Positions 13,581 through 27,560 of a stretch of 64,000 nucleotides of DNA are shown piece by piece; position 1 is the first letter of the stretch; every line of letters starts with the position of its first letter. The stretch lies in assembly GCA_004154925.1 (NCBI GenBank), contig QJNS01000065.1, positions 71,614 through 135,613 of the forward strand, read 5' to 3'. The notes beneath the pieces are model-generated. The model did no database searches. It was given only the letters and a program-made list of their open reading frames with translations, and was not told the DNA's origin. The DNA is from Monosporascus cannonballus. Taxonomy: Eukaryota > Ascomycota > Sordariomycetes > Xylariales. Both the position numbers and the translations under genes were made by a program.

Positions 13581-13739
13581 CACCCCTTTAACACCTTAAA
13601 GCATTTACGGTGTTGATTATTATAGCTTTTAAAGCCATAATTATCTATTTTACCTTTTTTTAACGATTACATTTTTCTAATTAGCCAATTTTTCTTTTAA
13701 AATTTTTCGCAAAACGTTTTTCCGTTAATTAAAGGCTTT

Positions 13740-15080
13740 CGTAATATTTATTAGTTTTAGTTGCTTTTTGAAATGCTTAAAAAATTCGTATAATAAGGTT
13801 TTCGTTAAACCGTTGGCTAATATATCGCTCTTAAGCGTATAATCTATTTTGATTAAATCCCTTTTTGTAATTTATCGTAATTAATGGTTATATATATCTA
13901 TATGCTACAATTTCGTTATTAATAAAGTAATATCGGAGTGTGACGGCTAGGGGGTTTAACCAACTATTAAACCTTAGTCGTACGGGTTTATGTTGGCAGG
14001 AGTATCGTGGGAATCTGAGCAATAGATACAGTAATCGTGTCACGTCTCGTAATACCAAGGGTGCCTTGGGTAACGAATTGTTATATTGCAAACGATTGGT
14101 ATTGATGAGTGTTGCAAGCTGATGTTATCTAGACTATGGAAATAATGAGCGTATCTATATACTTTCTGTTGATTCTCATTATCTTACAACTCGCTGGACT
14201 CGCCAGCGATCCTCGCGATCACGTGACCCTGGAGTGTCTCCACTTTCCTGACTGTTTCTGGTCGTGCCAAGCGTTTTGGGTCATGACACGGAGTTAATAA
14301 GCCGTATAATTTATTAATTATCGTATTATATATTTAATGGTTTTATATTTAGAATCATTTTTAATTTTTTGATTAATTAAAAGTTAAATAAAATTTCTTT
14401 TATAATTTATGTAAAAAATAATAATTTTGCTTTTATTATAAAAGTAATTATTATATTGTACTTATTCGCTTATTATTTTATTATTTTTTCGAATAAGTTT
14501 ATAACGTACATTAAAAACGTTTTCGGTTAATTATATTATCCGCAAAACAGGCGTTATGTTAGGTATTTAATAAGTCCTTACCCTCGAAATATAACGTTAG
14601 CGTTTTGGTTCCGATTAAATATAATATAATTCGGTTAACAGCTTTATAATATATGTTATTAAAATTTAAATTAAATCGGGCAAATCGGGATATCGTAAAG
14701 AATATATGGGATTATATATTATTTATTGCCACAAAAATAAAACCGATTCCTTTAATATTTATTAATAAAGCCTAAATACGATAAATTAAGATTCGGTAAT
14801 AACTGAATATTAATTATCAGTATTTTCGGGAAATTATTTAAATTCTTTTTAAATATTAAGGTATTTAATTTATTTATTGAAATTAAATTCAATTAATTAG
14901 ATATTCCTGTTAGGTTTATTTTTAATTATTTCGATGCCGAAAAATTACTGTAAGTTTTTACTTTTTATCAAGATATACCGTTTTTATATTTATTAAATTA
15001 ATTGATCGACGAAGGTTTAATCATTTTTTCGCGATATATTATAATAATATCGTCTATAAAAATATTTTTGACGAATAAAA
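13740..15080 (-). pseudogene. Degraded copia pol (RT and RNase H) of outer element, interrupted by solo LTR
   Basis: Minus-strand translation shows an RT active-site relic (VKNIFIDDIIII) near 15030-15072. The RNase H C-terminal region (DYTLKSDILANGLTKTLL, then FKHFKKQLKLIN) is near 13745-13860. The two are separated by the 350-bp solo LTR. The order fits Ty1/copia, where RT and RNase H end the polyprotein. Multiple stops from RIP. Confidence 0.75.
13939..14288 (-). mobile_element. Solo LTR (350 bp) of a gypsy-related family
   Basis: Begins TGTGACGGCTAGGGGG and ends GGGTCATGACA, with perfect 5-bp duplications CGGAG at 13934-13938 and 14289-14293. Its first about 210 bp match the LTRs of the gypsy element at 24307-31216, but the rest differs. 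It therefore belongs to a related family, or to one with a different U3 region; by analogy it lies in minus orientation. It is nearly free of RIP although embedded in RIP-ruined DNA. It arose by LTR-LTR recombination after insertion into the outer copia element. Confidence 0.88.
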
Positions 15081-18000
15081 TAATAAGGTTCGTGAGGAAC
15101 AAAATTAAGTCCTAATTTTTTAAACGTTCTAATAAAGTCCTTTTGCCAAATAAAGATAATTCCCTTAATGTATATAATGCTTTTTTATTTAAGAAAATTT
15201 TGTTATATTGCGGATATTCTAAAGGCGTTTTCATATGTATTTCGTAAAATAAAGTAATATTTATAAAAACATTTATAACATTATATTACTTAAATTTTAA
15301 ATCGATCTTAACAGTAATAACAATTAAAATTCGAAGCGATTTTTTAACGAAAATAATTACGTATATATTGTTATAAACGGTTTTAAGTTATTAATTGCTT
15401 CGTATAACAAATCGGGTTTTGTATTTTTGAAATTAGTTATATATATTAAATTTATAAACGTATATTTATATATACCTTAAAATCTGTTTCCTTTTCGTAA
15501 AAAACTAATTAACGAACTTTTAAAATCGTATTTTTTTTATAGTTTCGTAAATATGCTTTTTCGGTTTTACGGAATATTTTTTAATAAATATATATTTAAT
15601 TTTTTCTGGCCTTGTAGCAGTAACGGTAAATTACGCATATATATCCGGTCCTATAATCTAAATACTTTTTTATATATTAAGGTATTATTATTTTTCCGAT
15701 TAAAATAATGCGTATTTCGAATAATTAATTTTTTTAAAGTTTCGTAATTTATTGGCCGATTATCGTACGTACTTATAAAAACGGCTAAATATCTTATATT
15801 AAATACGGCTTTTTATACTTTATTTTTATTTCGAATAATATTTTTTTAATACGGAATATACGGACAGCCTATGTTTTTAACCCGTAAGGTATTTTCGTTT
15901 TTTACCGCTATTCTAAATTAAACAATATAGAAAAAACCTAGCGTTATCTTTATTCTTTTCGTCGGCGTAATGATCGTAATAATTATTAGAGCAAATGCTA
16001 ATGGCAGTAATAATTTAAGGGATAAAAGTCATTCGAATATAACGGTCGTATAAATATAATTAAATTTTTCTAAATAAATTTGTTTTCCCTATTCCGTACG
16101 TATTTTATGCTGATACGTTTTTAAAAATACTTTCTTTTTTGTTTAGCCGGTAATTAAATTATTTTATTTAGGTTTTTATCCTTTTTGTAATATAAATTAA
16201 ATAAATATTGTTTTAATTAAATATTTTTTTTATCGCAATAATTTTTATAATTGTTTTGATAATATACCAAAGGTTATTTTTTAAACTTTTAATATTATAT
16301 AAAAAGGTAACGTTTTTGTTAAACTGTATATTTTAAATAATAATAACCTTGTTAATGGGTTTTAAATTTCGTAAATATTTGTAAATCGGTAATCGATAAA
16401 ATAACCAATTTACGTTTTAAAATTTAACCTTTAAAATTTTTATTTTTTTATAGCGGTAATTATTATAACGTAAGCCATATAACAGTATATTCGTAAATAA
16501 ACTTATTAAAGCTTTTAATTAAGTATTATAACGCCGTTTTTATATGCTAAGTAAATATAATAAGCTTTGTATAAGCATTGCTAAAAGAATGCGTATTTAA
16601 AAGTATGGTTATATAAATATATTACCGTTTTAAGGATATATAAAATTAAAAACGAAAATAATTTAATACCGTTTTATATTATAATTGTTTTTTTCTTAAT
16701 TATATCGTTTAAACGTTTTGCGTTCTCGTTCTGGGCCTAGGTACACGGTATTAAAAACTTAAGTTTGATATTAAAAAAAGGCAATTAAAACATATTTCGA
16801 AATTGGTAATTTTTCAGGATTCCGTTATCGTATTCGATTACTTATAAAAAGATTTTATTTTAATTTTTTAGGACTTTTAGAAAATATCGAAACGTTATAA
16901 TTTATATGTTTTATTTTCTGTTTTTAAGGTAAATATCGTAAATAAAACTTAAATATTTATCGGTAATAAACATAATATATTTATATTTTTCAGAGTTTTT
17001 TTTTAAAATTTATAAAGTTAATAGCGAGTTTTTATCTTAATCGGAATATTTTTTTTAGTTCGCGGCGTATTAACCTTTAGCTTTCGCTTTGTTATATATT
17101 TAATATTCGATTGTTATAAAACGTTTTAAGCGGAATTCTTTCGCATAAGATTATAATTAAGCGATTATTTCGGGATTTAAATAATCTAATTTCAGATATT
17201 ATATAATACCGTTACCGATCCGTAATAGTTTTGCTATGCTTAAATTAACGTTTTATGTATAAATAACTAAAGTTAAATAAAGTATTATTACGTTAATATT
17301 TTCGATAACGAATTAAGTAAATGTATTTATTAAGGTAATAATTGTCTAATTATACTTATTTCGAATATAATTATAAAATCCTTTATTATCTTATTAATTT
17401 TTTTTCGGAATTACCGGAATAATATCAAATTATATACGAAATTTTCGTAATAGATTATATCGTATAAATGTAACGCTTTCATACCGTCAGAATTTCGAAA
17501 GATTATATTAACCTTTTCGTACTCCTTAATCAGGACAAAACTATTATCTGCGTACATCCCGTTACCTCATACGGTAAATTTAAAATTCAAAAATCTGCTA
17601 ATTAAATTAAAGACATATATCGTAGACCCTAAGTCCAAAATAGCTGAATTCCTTAAGGAGTAAAATAAAATATTTATAGCGTTACGTAAATTGGTAATTA
17701 AGAAATATGCTAGTATTTATCGAATTTTCTTTAAAAGTTAATTTATTTTTTATATAATAAGTTTCTTTATAATTTTCGATAAGCGGTCGATTTTTTCTTT
17801 TAAAAATTAATCGGCGAAACTTTATTCTTAAATATATGCTATTATCCTATCGTTAAAACGAAAGCTTTTTAAGGTGTTTCTAGGGAATATATAATAACAA
17901 TTAGATAATATATAGTAATTAATTAGGGACGCTTTATAACGGATATTTTATGCATTTAATTTTTAACGCTTTCGCTTATTATTATTGTAGTCCGTATTGG

Positions 18001-19096
18001 AATTTTTACGGCTATTTCGTTTCGGCCTACGGCTTAAGGTTTTTTCTTACGGTCGAAAGTTAATATTCTTAGGATTTTCCTAATTAAAATCGTTTTAATT
18101 AAAGAAATCTGTAGGTATTCCGTAAAATGTTAAAAACGTTACCTTAATTTTTTTAACGATTACTTTCAATTCGTTATAATTTAGTAATTTAATAAAATTA
18201 TTATTATTTCTTAATAATTAATCGTATTATTATTAATTTCGGCCTTTTTTATCATTTAAAAAATAATCGTCCAGGTCTTCAAAATAAGGGCCAGTACTAT
18301 ATATAAGTCATTAACTTATACGATCGTTATTTTCGTTTCCGGAATACCATGTTGTTATTTTTAGATTATAATTTTTTACCATTTTACGATTTATTCGTTT
18401 AATTTTTTTATTAATTTCGAAATTTGTTTTAACCATTTGCGGTATTTCTGTTAGATATTAATCAATAATTTACTGTCGTATATCTTGCCGGATTCGCCCA
18501 GGCTGGTATATTACTTTCGTAAGTTTTTTTTTTGAAAAAAGGTTAATTTTTTAATCGTTAAAAATACCGTCTTTAAGACTTATTTCGTATGGTCGTTAAC
18601 ATTTTTGCGTAAAATATTATATTTTCGATTTTTATAAATATATGCCGTAAAGTTCTGATTATAAATTTATTTTCTTTCGGTCGTTATTTTACGGATATTC
18701 GTTAAGTAACTGGTTTAATCGATTTTTTCGGTAACTTTTTCAGAAAATATAAATATAAACGAAAAACCGCTTAGGGTATTAATTCGTATCGTATAACGGA
18801 TTTATCTTTTTAAGTAAGAAGTTATATTAGATTTTATAAGTTTAATAAGTTATTAAAAGTTTTGATTAAAATCGATATAATTCTAAATATTAAAAGTATA
18901 TATTTTAAATTAAAATTCGTTTTTAAAACGATCCTAATCTTTGGGTCCTTTATAAATAACGAAGAACGTTAGCGATACGGTTACCATTATTATTATTAGC
19001 GTATTTCAATAATTATAATTCATATATAACTTATATCGTTTTAATAATAATTAAATAATTGATATATATCTTAATTAACCGAATAAGACTTTTCAT

Positions 19097-19259
19097 TGTT
19101 AAATATAAGAGATATTAGTTGTACATATATTGATAATTAGTTGCAGGTATTTTAAAACGCGTATTGTATTTTAAGGTGATTTAATCCCGGAACATATATG
19201 TTCCGATCAGAGGTAATCTTCCCTATATGGGGTGCTAGAGCATCCCCTGCTAGCTAATA
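19097..19259 (-). repeat. 5' LTR of outer family-A copia element
   Basis: 163 bp. The left, internal-facing half is RIP-mutated and the right half (from about 19190) is clean. It is followed by target duplicate GTTAG. Before it stands a stretch shared with the sequence downstream of the inner element's 5' LTR (around AATAAGACTTTT / AATAAAACTTTT), which confirms the pairing. Confidence 0.9.
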
Positions 19260-19264
19260 GTTAG

Positions 19265-22200
19265 TGCTTACCTCAGCTGGATCAGACCCGGCTCGTTTTC
19301 CCAATTTCTTCAAAGTTACTTAAATACCGCTTTATAACGCTAAATATAAACCAATTAAATCCTAAATCCCCGTAACGAATCAGCGAAGCTTAAGTTATAA
19401 TTACGTAAAAACATTTTTATTTAACACTTATACTTTGTTAAAAAAACTAAAATCTATAATTATATAGCAACAAAACGTTTTTATAATTATATATATATTT
19501 ATTTATATAATTATTTTAATTATAGCTTATTATTAATATTTTTATATTTTTAAATACAATTCATTTATTATATTTTAAATTTTAAGGCATTTATTAATTA
19601 TTATTTAAATAGTTACGATATTTTCTTTCTTTTTAAAATATATTGAATTCGAATTGCTTTAAATGTATCGCGTTATGCATTTAAAACAAACTGTACGTAC
19701 GCGAATATTAAATTTTTAGTATTTATATAAAGAAATCTAATATAACGTTTAAAAACTTAATTCGTAATTAGGTTTTTTGCCAAAATAATAACCGATTATA
19801 TAATTTAAGTATTCGAATTAATCGATTTATAAATATTAGTTTAAAAGAGAAATACGCGAAAGATTATTATTATATAAAGATTAATAAAAGTTTCTGATTT
19901 TAGTTAATTAACACTCTGTTATACGTCAATACTATAATATATTACACGAAAAGCTTATAATTTTTACAAAAAGGGTTAAATTTCACTGCTCGTTGAAAAA
20001 GTTATTTTCGAAATTAAAATAATTTATATTCTTATAAACGAAACCTAACGTGTTATATAAACGCATATTTTTAATTAAATTAACTTTTTAAATTAAGTAA
20101 ATAAATATTTAAAGAAAAAATAATAATCGTATAATACAAAACGGAAAATTAAACGGTTTTACTTTAATAACGATTCAGATACTTGTATAAATATTTTTTA
20201 TAACCCTAATTATTCTAATTAAAATAGTTTCCAAAATAAAAGGCAATTTTTTACCTTAGGTATTAAGCAACCCTTTTTTATTTTCAAATTTATTACGGAA
20301 CAATATCAATATATTAAAAGAATTAAATAATTACGAAAATTCTTTTATACTAACTAAATATTTAATTTAATTAATCAAAAACTAAAATAATTTGTGCTTC
20401 GGTTTAATTAATATTATAAAATAAAACATTTTATAAAATATTATAATAATATTTAATACAGTTTAATAGTTTTAATTAATTCGCAATTAATATTAGTTAA
20501 ATTTTAATTTTACTATTTGTTAATATATATTATAGATCAAATAAATAAATATTTCTCGATGTTATTAAAATAAAACGTATGCCGAATGATTCATGTCGTT
20601 CGATTACGTTAAATATAATTCCTAAAAACCAAGTTATTATCGACGGTACTTATAATATTTATCGAATGTCTTTTTAAAAATTATATATATTTAAAAAAAT
20701 TTATCCATTTTCAGAACGTTTTTATTTTATTTATAAAAATTAGAAAATAATTCGTTAAATTCGAAATATATAATTTAATTGAATTAAAGTAACCGACTTA
20801 TATAATACAAAGTAATACCTATTTTCATTTCTATTTTATTTTACATATAAAGAAGAATTTTATATCTATTAATATGTATTATTTAACTCCATATTCAAAT
20901 TCGGCAGTATAAATTATAAATAGTTTTAAAAATAAGTCGTTAGTTTTTAAATAAAATAATGTAATTATATTAAAAATTGTCGAAATTTTACGTTTTGTAA
21001 CTTTTTATTTTTTTATATAGTATTTAAATAATTGAATTATTATTACAAAAATTACGTGTTTAATACGAATTATTTATCGTAAAAACGTTTAACGTATATG
21101 GAAAATTTCGAAATACCTCGAATAAATAGAGAAAGTATTTTAACGTCTTAATTAAAATACGTTGATAAATAACGCTTTTTTTGACAAAAATTTATTATTA
21201 TTTATTAATAACAGTTTATTTAATTATATAAATAACTTAATAAATAAATAGTAAATATTTTATTTTTAATTTAAAAACGAAATTGATTCGTATTACTTTT
21301 TAAATAATATAAATTTAATTAAACCGTATTAAATAAACCTTTTTATCCAATAATTTTAAAACCGAAAATATTTTTAATATAGCCGATATTGTAGAAAGTA
21401 ATACCCTATTAAATTTTATTAAAATTTATAATTAACCATTAACTGATATTATTTATATTAATAAAATATTTTGAAATTATTATTATTTTTTTAGAAAAAG
21501 TTAAATTAATTTATATTTTTTGTATAGTATATGATATAACGATATTAAATATATTAGACAGTTAATATTATATTTATATTATGTTCTATATTGTGTAATA
21601 TTTAATTAAATATTGATTAATTTATCTTTAATGTTAAATGTAAATATCGGTAATACTTTTAAAAACAAATTGTAGAAAGATTCAATCCAAAGAATTTATC
21701 TTATAATTTATATTATATTAGCAAATTCCCCCGGTTGAAAAATAATATATATAACGTTAATATTTCTTTTCCAAAATTCGTTATTAATTAAATACTATAT
21801 ACTTTTATAATATAAATTCCATATTCGATATATCTTCTTGTAATCTAAACCTTAGGGTATTCGAGAATTTCGTGGTAAAATCCTTAAATACGTTTATATT
21901 TTACTTTAAAAGTTTCAATTTATTAAAAAATATTTTTTTCTAATTTAAAACAATAATTACAATTCCGAAAGTATTTTAGCCGTAAGCTGTGAAATTATAG
22001 AAATTAAGTTTAACAATTTTAATATTATTATATTAATCATTAAAAATATAAATATATTTAATTAATTAAACACAGCAAAAAATCAAAATTAATTTATATA
22101 TAATTTTAATACAATTATTTGAAAAACCTTTAATATTAAATTCGATCAAAACAATTTGATTTCGAATAGTCGTAATATTTTATACTCAGTAAAAAACTAT

Positions 22201-22429
22201 AATTTTATGGTTTAAATTATTAATAATTTATGTTAATAATTTTAATTAAAACAATTTATTAATATTTTCGATACCCTTAAATAAATAAAATAAAAATACA
22301 TTAAACGAAAACAATCTGCTAATATAATATTTTATTTTATTATTTTTTATAATTTTTATAAGTAATATAATATTTATGTAATAATTTTAATTGTAATCTA
22401 ATTTTATTATTTACTGAAGTGGAGCGGGA
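19265..22429. other. Unassigned AT-rich, RIP-like sequence
   Basis: The first about 50 bp (19265-19315) are of normal composition and continue the target sequence left of 7968, which the copia insertion split. The remainder is extremely AT-rich with scattered CG. It is presumably a RIP-mutated transposon, but I found no terminal repeats or recognisable domain relics, and no gene. Confidence 0.5.
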
Positions 22430-22650
22430 TGTTACGCCCATTATCAGGCTCGGCTGATCAGAATGCTCGGGTCTTGCATGTATATTAAGGAGTTTGTTTT
22501 CGCCATAGATTCAACTCTCAGGCATTATCGATCACCATCACCATTTATTATGTTTTCTGCTATTTTAGTCGTCGAGGTTCAACTCCATCAATGTAATCGA
22601 ATTAAGTTCTTTATCTCGATAATTCTTTTCCGTATCGTGATATAGCTTTT
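22430..22650 (+). repeat. Putative LTR-like, little-mutated patch
   Basis: A normal-composition patch inside AT-rich DNA. It starts TGTTACGCCC directly after a purine-rich tract (TGAAGTGGAGCGGGA), the arrangement expected where a polypurine tract meets a 3' LTR. No partner LTR or target duplication was found. The open frame at 22463-22645 looks like chance. The right boundary is approximate and abuts the truncated family-B element. Confidence 0.35.
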
Positions 22651-24306
22651 TTATCCGTATTGATCAAAACCAATTCTCCCTCTACTCCAATTTAATAAAA
22701 GGATAACGGTTTATATTTAAAAAATCTAAGGTATGCATATAGTTAAGTTTTATAAAGATAATATTTTTATTACTGTTTTTCTTTTTAAATTAAAAATTTT
22801 GGCAGTACTATCAAATTTTAACTTTATAAAATAAAGCTTTTAAAATAATATTAAAGTAAACGTTTTTCAATATTGTTATAGTTTTAAGGATAAAATTATG
22901 TTTTAATTTATTAAAATCTTTACGTAAAATTCCTTTAATTATTTTTCTTTTATATTTTTAATTAGTAACGAAAAAAATCACGTTTTTATTACTTGTTTTA
23001 TAAGTTTAAACGTAAAAATGCTGGGAATAAACAAATTTTTAATATTTATTATATATTCTGTTCTATAATTATTAATTAACGTATTTTAAAATAAGGAGTA
23101 CTTGTTAAAATAATTGATAATATAAATCTCTAGAATTCATTTAAAAATATTAAAATGCGTAAATTTATACAAATATCTTAATAACGAGGCGGAATTCTAT
23201 ATTAATATTAGTTTTTAATCCCTTTATTATTTTGTGACAACTTTCGTTTATTTAAGAAGTTTTATAAAGTTCTGGCGGAATATTTGTTATTTATTATATT
23301 GAAAATATTTATAAATATTTTTTAAAGTCTTTTGATTAAAATAATATATTTTTCGAATAGTTATTTTCATAATCGCGAAATATATGTTAACGTAATTATT
23401 GAGCTTTTAGAGGTGAATCTTATTTAATATAATTAGGAAAAATATTATTTTCTTTTTTTAGAAGCCTTTAAAGTTTTAAAGTTTATATTGAATTACGATA
23501 ACGTTTTTTCTTTAAATTATGATTTCTTTAATAATGTTACGAAAATCTCTGGCTTTTTAATTTTAACTATTAATTTCTATTTACTGCATATAATTCAGAA
23601 CTAAGTTCTAAATCTTTAAGGTTATTATAAATTTGCTAAAAAAGTATTTCGAATAAAATTAATAAGTTTTTTTTGGTTTTATTTTAGTACGAAACGTTTC
23701 CTTACGATGCTTATGAAATTCTTTATTATAAACGGTTTTTTAACTTTTTAAAAATTATACGCTTTTATTTTAATATAGGCGATAAACCGGATTTTATATT
23801 ATTAATTAAGTTTTATATAACGTACTTTTAGTATGCGCAAGATTTTGTGAGGATTTTTACGTATTATAGTAATTATGCTTAGCGGAAAAAAATGAATTAA
23901 TTTTTTAATTTTCTAAATAAATCCTAGATTGTAATTCTTTTGGAAATAATTAAAGTAATTTAAACATTATTAAAAATTTGAATTTTTACCGTTAAATTCA
24001 TTTACGTCTAAATATTAATGTATTTGACCTTAATTTTGAAAATTTGTGGTAATGTTTTTCGGTTATTTTTTACAAAACGTTTAAAATTTTTATTATATTT
24101 ATTTTTAAAAGTTTCTACGAATACCGTTTTAGGATTTTGCGAATAAGGGTTACGTTAAATAAGATTCAAGCAGGAATTTTACTACCTAATCAAAACCTTA
24201 ATATATTAATTTTTTGTCTGAACGTGAACTTGTATAATAAATATTTCGAATAAAAAGAGTTTTCAAGGCTCCGTAAAACGATTTACGCCAAATATATTAA
24301 GGTTGA

Positions 24307-24725
24307 TGTAACGGCTAGGGGGTTTCACCAATTATTAAACCTTAGTCGTACGGGTTTATATTGGCAGGAGTATTATAAGAATCTAAGCAATAAATATAAT
24401 AATCGTATTTCGCCTCGTAATAGCAAAGGTACCTTAAATACCGATATTATATTGGAAATAATTGGTATTAATAAGTATTGCAAGCTAATATTATCTAAAT
24501 TATAGAAATAACGAATATATATATTCTCGTTCTGGTTTAAAATACCTTAGCGGTTTAAACTCTTAAACTTATTAAACTCTTTAAGCTCCTTTGCCGGCTT
24601 AAAGGAAGGTACTTAACGCCTTAAAACCTTTAAGCCGATTACGTAACCTTTTGGTAATGGTCGGAACTTATTTTTTTCGTAGGCCCGACCGTCTGTAAAA
24701 AAGCCAAAACCGTTAGGTCATAATA
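24307..24725 (-). repeat. 3' LTR of gypsy element
   Basis: About 419 bp, starting TGTAACGGCTAGGGGG (reverse complement ends CCGTTACA) and ending near GTTAGGTCATAATA. The outer about 75 bp are nearly unmutated; RIP changes accumulate inward. Confidence 0.88.
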
Positions 24726-26199
24726 TAATCTCCCCTTTTCTAGCATTTTTATCCTTAAAGATTAAATTATTTATTTATTATTACTAATGCATTTTTTTTT
24801 ACTTTCGTTATGTCAAATTATATGGAAAAATTTCGGTTTCGTAAACGTATTAACGCTTTTATTTTTTCAGAACGTATTTAATATCTTAATTTTAAAATGC
24901 CTTTTTATTCCCGTTATAAAAAGAAATACAAAATAGAAAATTATTCGGAATTCCCTAAAATATATGCGTTATATTTATTATAACGTCCTTATAATAGTTT
25001 CGGCTTTTCCGAAATTAAATATCATCAATTTTTAAATAAAAACATTATTTAAAATATAAAAAGAAATAGGTTCGTAACACGTTACAAACAACTGTTAATA
25101 AGTTGGATTATTTGCAAAAATAATGGCGATTATTTTGTTATCGTAATATCGAGATATTTTGCTACGGCATTAAAAATACGAAAATTATGGAGAAATTTAA
25201 GCGTTTCGAAAAAAAAATGGTTAAAGGCTGCCATTAAGGCTGCCACGTTAATGCAAACCGCGGACGATTAACCCGATATCCCGGCTATTAATTAGTTGGT
25301 TGTTAACTAGGATATATCCGTTATTATTAATAAAAATTTTTAACAAGCATTAAATATTAATAAACTTTTTAGCAAATTCTTAAATATTTTCGGAATCCAG
25401 GTATTTTTTTTATCTAACTAGGTACTAAGTAAATTTAATTTGTTTTCGTATATTAAATATTTTTTCTATATTATATATTTACTTATGTTCCATTGTAATA
25501 TCGTTTTATATAATATATATTCTAATTTTAAATATGCTAATTCGAATAAAGAAATATAAAAAATTTAATAAAGATTTTAATTAATAATTACTTTTTAAAA
25601 CTTTCTTAACGATTTTATATGGACCGATATATTTAAAATTAAGTTTTGTATTAGCTTATTTTATTTAAATATTTTTTATAATAAGAAAAATTATTTCCCC
25701 CTTTTTAGTGATGAATCTTTTTAACTTTTTTTAATCATAATACTTATTTATTTAATTCCGTACAAATTCTAATTTTGTTTTTATTTCTTGGTATAATTAT
25801 CGAAATTATTCTAACATAAGAATTATTTTAATATTAATTAGGCCGATATCGCGTATTGTTCTATAAACTTTTAAAATAAAATTAAAATTTGCGTTCGTAA
25901 ATATTATCTTAATATTTTCGTAATACCTGGTATTATAACCTAATTATACCATCGATAATTTTTTAATTTAATTATTTTATTCGTAATTAATATAATATCG
26001 TACATAAATCTTTGAGGTTTAATTTATTCATTCTATTAATTTATCTGTTTAAGGTTAAAATACGTTAAATAATTTGTGATTTAAGCTGATCTATACTATT
26101 AAGCTTTGTTAAAACTTAAATACAAATGTCGATCTTTTATTTGAAATAATTTCCATTAATAATGCGTATATGTTAAAAATATATTTAAAAAAAATATAT

Positions 26200-27560
26200 G
26201 CCATTTGTTCGGCGTTTGTATTCTCGTAATATGGTAAAAAATAGGAAAACTTTGTGAATTAGTCGACCATTACGAAAATATTATGGTAATATATTTTTGA
26301 AATTAAATTTTCTAATATAAAAAGTGTAATAATAAAATCAATTATAATTAAATATTATAATCGTTTTACGATTAATAATAGCTGTGATTTTGTGTATAAT
26401 TTGTATCGTCAAGCTTTTGCTTTAGCGCAAATATTATATTGTTATATTTTTTATACCGTTAATCTTTTTTAATAATATATATATATATATATATATATAT
26501 TAAAGCCGTTTGAGAGTTTTCTACATTTTGGAATAGCCGTATATCTAATATTTATATATTTTTGTATTAAATCCTTCTGGTATTCTTTTAAAATTTATAT
26601 CTTATTTATTTTTTAGTTTTTTAAGAGATTATCGTTACATTACTAAGTTTTCTAATATATATTGTAAGGTATTATCCGAATTATTGTAATTTATTATAGG
26701 CATAAATATTTTTTGGTAATAATATCGAAAATAACATAATTAACCATAACTAATTTCTTTTCGAAATTTGGCTATTTGCTCAAGGTATTTACTTTGCCAT
26801 TTTTTAAATTTTTCGTATAAATAATAACAAAATTAAAATTCGCTAATTCTTTTACATATCTTAATTATTATTTTATAAATTCTTTAATGGTAATAAATTT
26901 TAACCTAGGACAAATTTCCCTTTAGAAAATATTTAAACTTTCGGAATTCTATAATAATAACTATAAATTCCTTATTTGGAATACCGTAATTAAATTCGGT
27001 TTGTTAAATTTATATAAAAAATATATAATATGGTGCAATTTACTTTAATTATTTCGTTATTTAATTATTACGCTTAACATATAATCCAAAATATCGGTTT
27101 TTAATCTAATAAAGCAAATTAGATTGTATATAATTAATACTGGCTTGCTAATAATTATATTTTTAATATTTTAAAATACCTTTTCCGTATCTGGGATCCA
27201 ATTAATTTTTTTTTTCTTTCGTAAAATTCGTTAAGAATATAATTATTTTACTAAAATTTCGAATAAACTTCTTATAATAATTAACAAATCCAAAAATACC
27301 TATATCTCCTTAATTATCATAAACGTTTATTATTCTAGAATTACAGTAATTTTTTAAGGTCTATCTCAATATATTCTAAGGTAATAATATATCCTAAATA
27401 TTTTATTTCTTATTTATAAAATTAACTTTTTTCCGCATTAATAAATAACCTTATATCCTATAAAATTTAAAAAACTTTATGAACGTATTTTTTATATACT
27501 TTTTGTATTTATAATAAAACAAGAATATCTTCGAAATAACATACGAAAAAAACATCAACG
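26200..27560 (-). pseudogene. Degraded gypsy pol (RT to integrase)
   Basis: RT active-site and downstream motifs lie at 27340-27555 and the integrase core at 26215-26275, all on the minus strand and interrupted by many stops. Residue changes such as D to E/N and W to stop fit G-to-A and C-to-T mutation of an ordinary gypsy pol. Confidence 0.75.
26474..26501. repeat. (AT)n microsatellite
   Basis: An uninterrupted run of about 14 AT units inside the gypsy element, probably generated by RIP plus slippage. Confidence 0.8.

Larger units (their letters stand above)
7973..19259 (-). mobile_element. Ty1/copia LTR retrotransposon, family A, outer copy (interrupted)
   Basis: The element is flanked by 5-bp target duplications GTTAG (7968-7972 and 19260-19264) and bounded by 163-bp LTRs. 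The right LTR, its 5' LTR in minus orientation, is 19097-19259. The left LTR is split into 7973-8058 and 13504-13580 by insertion of the inner family-A element with duplicated GATCT. A solo LTR sits inside at 13939-14288. Without these insertions the element is about 5.49 kb, matching the inner copy's 5.44 kb. Minus-strand translation near 13745-13860 gives a degraded copia RNase H C-terminus (pattern ANGLTKTLL...FKHFKKQL). Near 15030-15072 it gives an RT active-site relic, FIDDI, for the usual YVDD. A C-rich stretch beside the left LTR is the reverse complement of a polypurine tract. Heavily RIP-mutated and certainly inactive. Confidence 0.9.
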
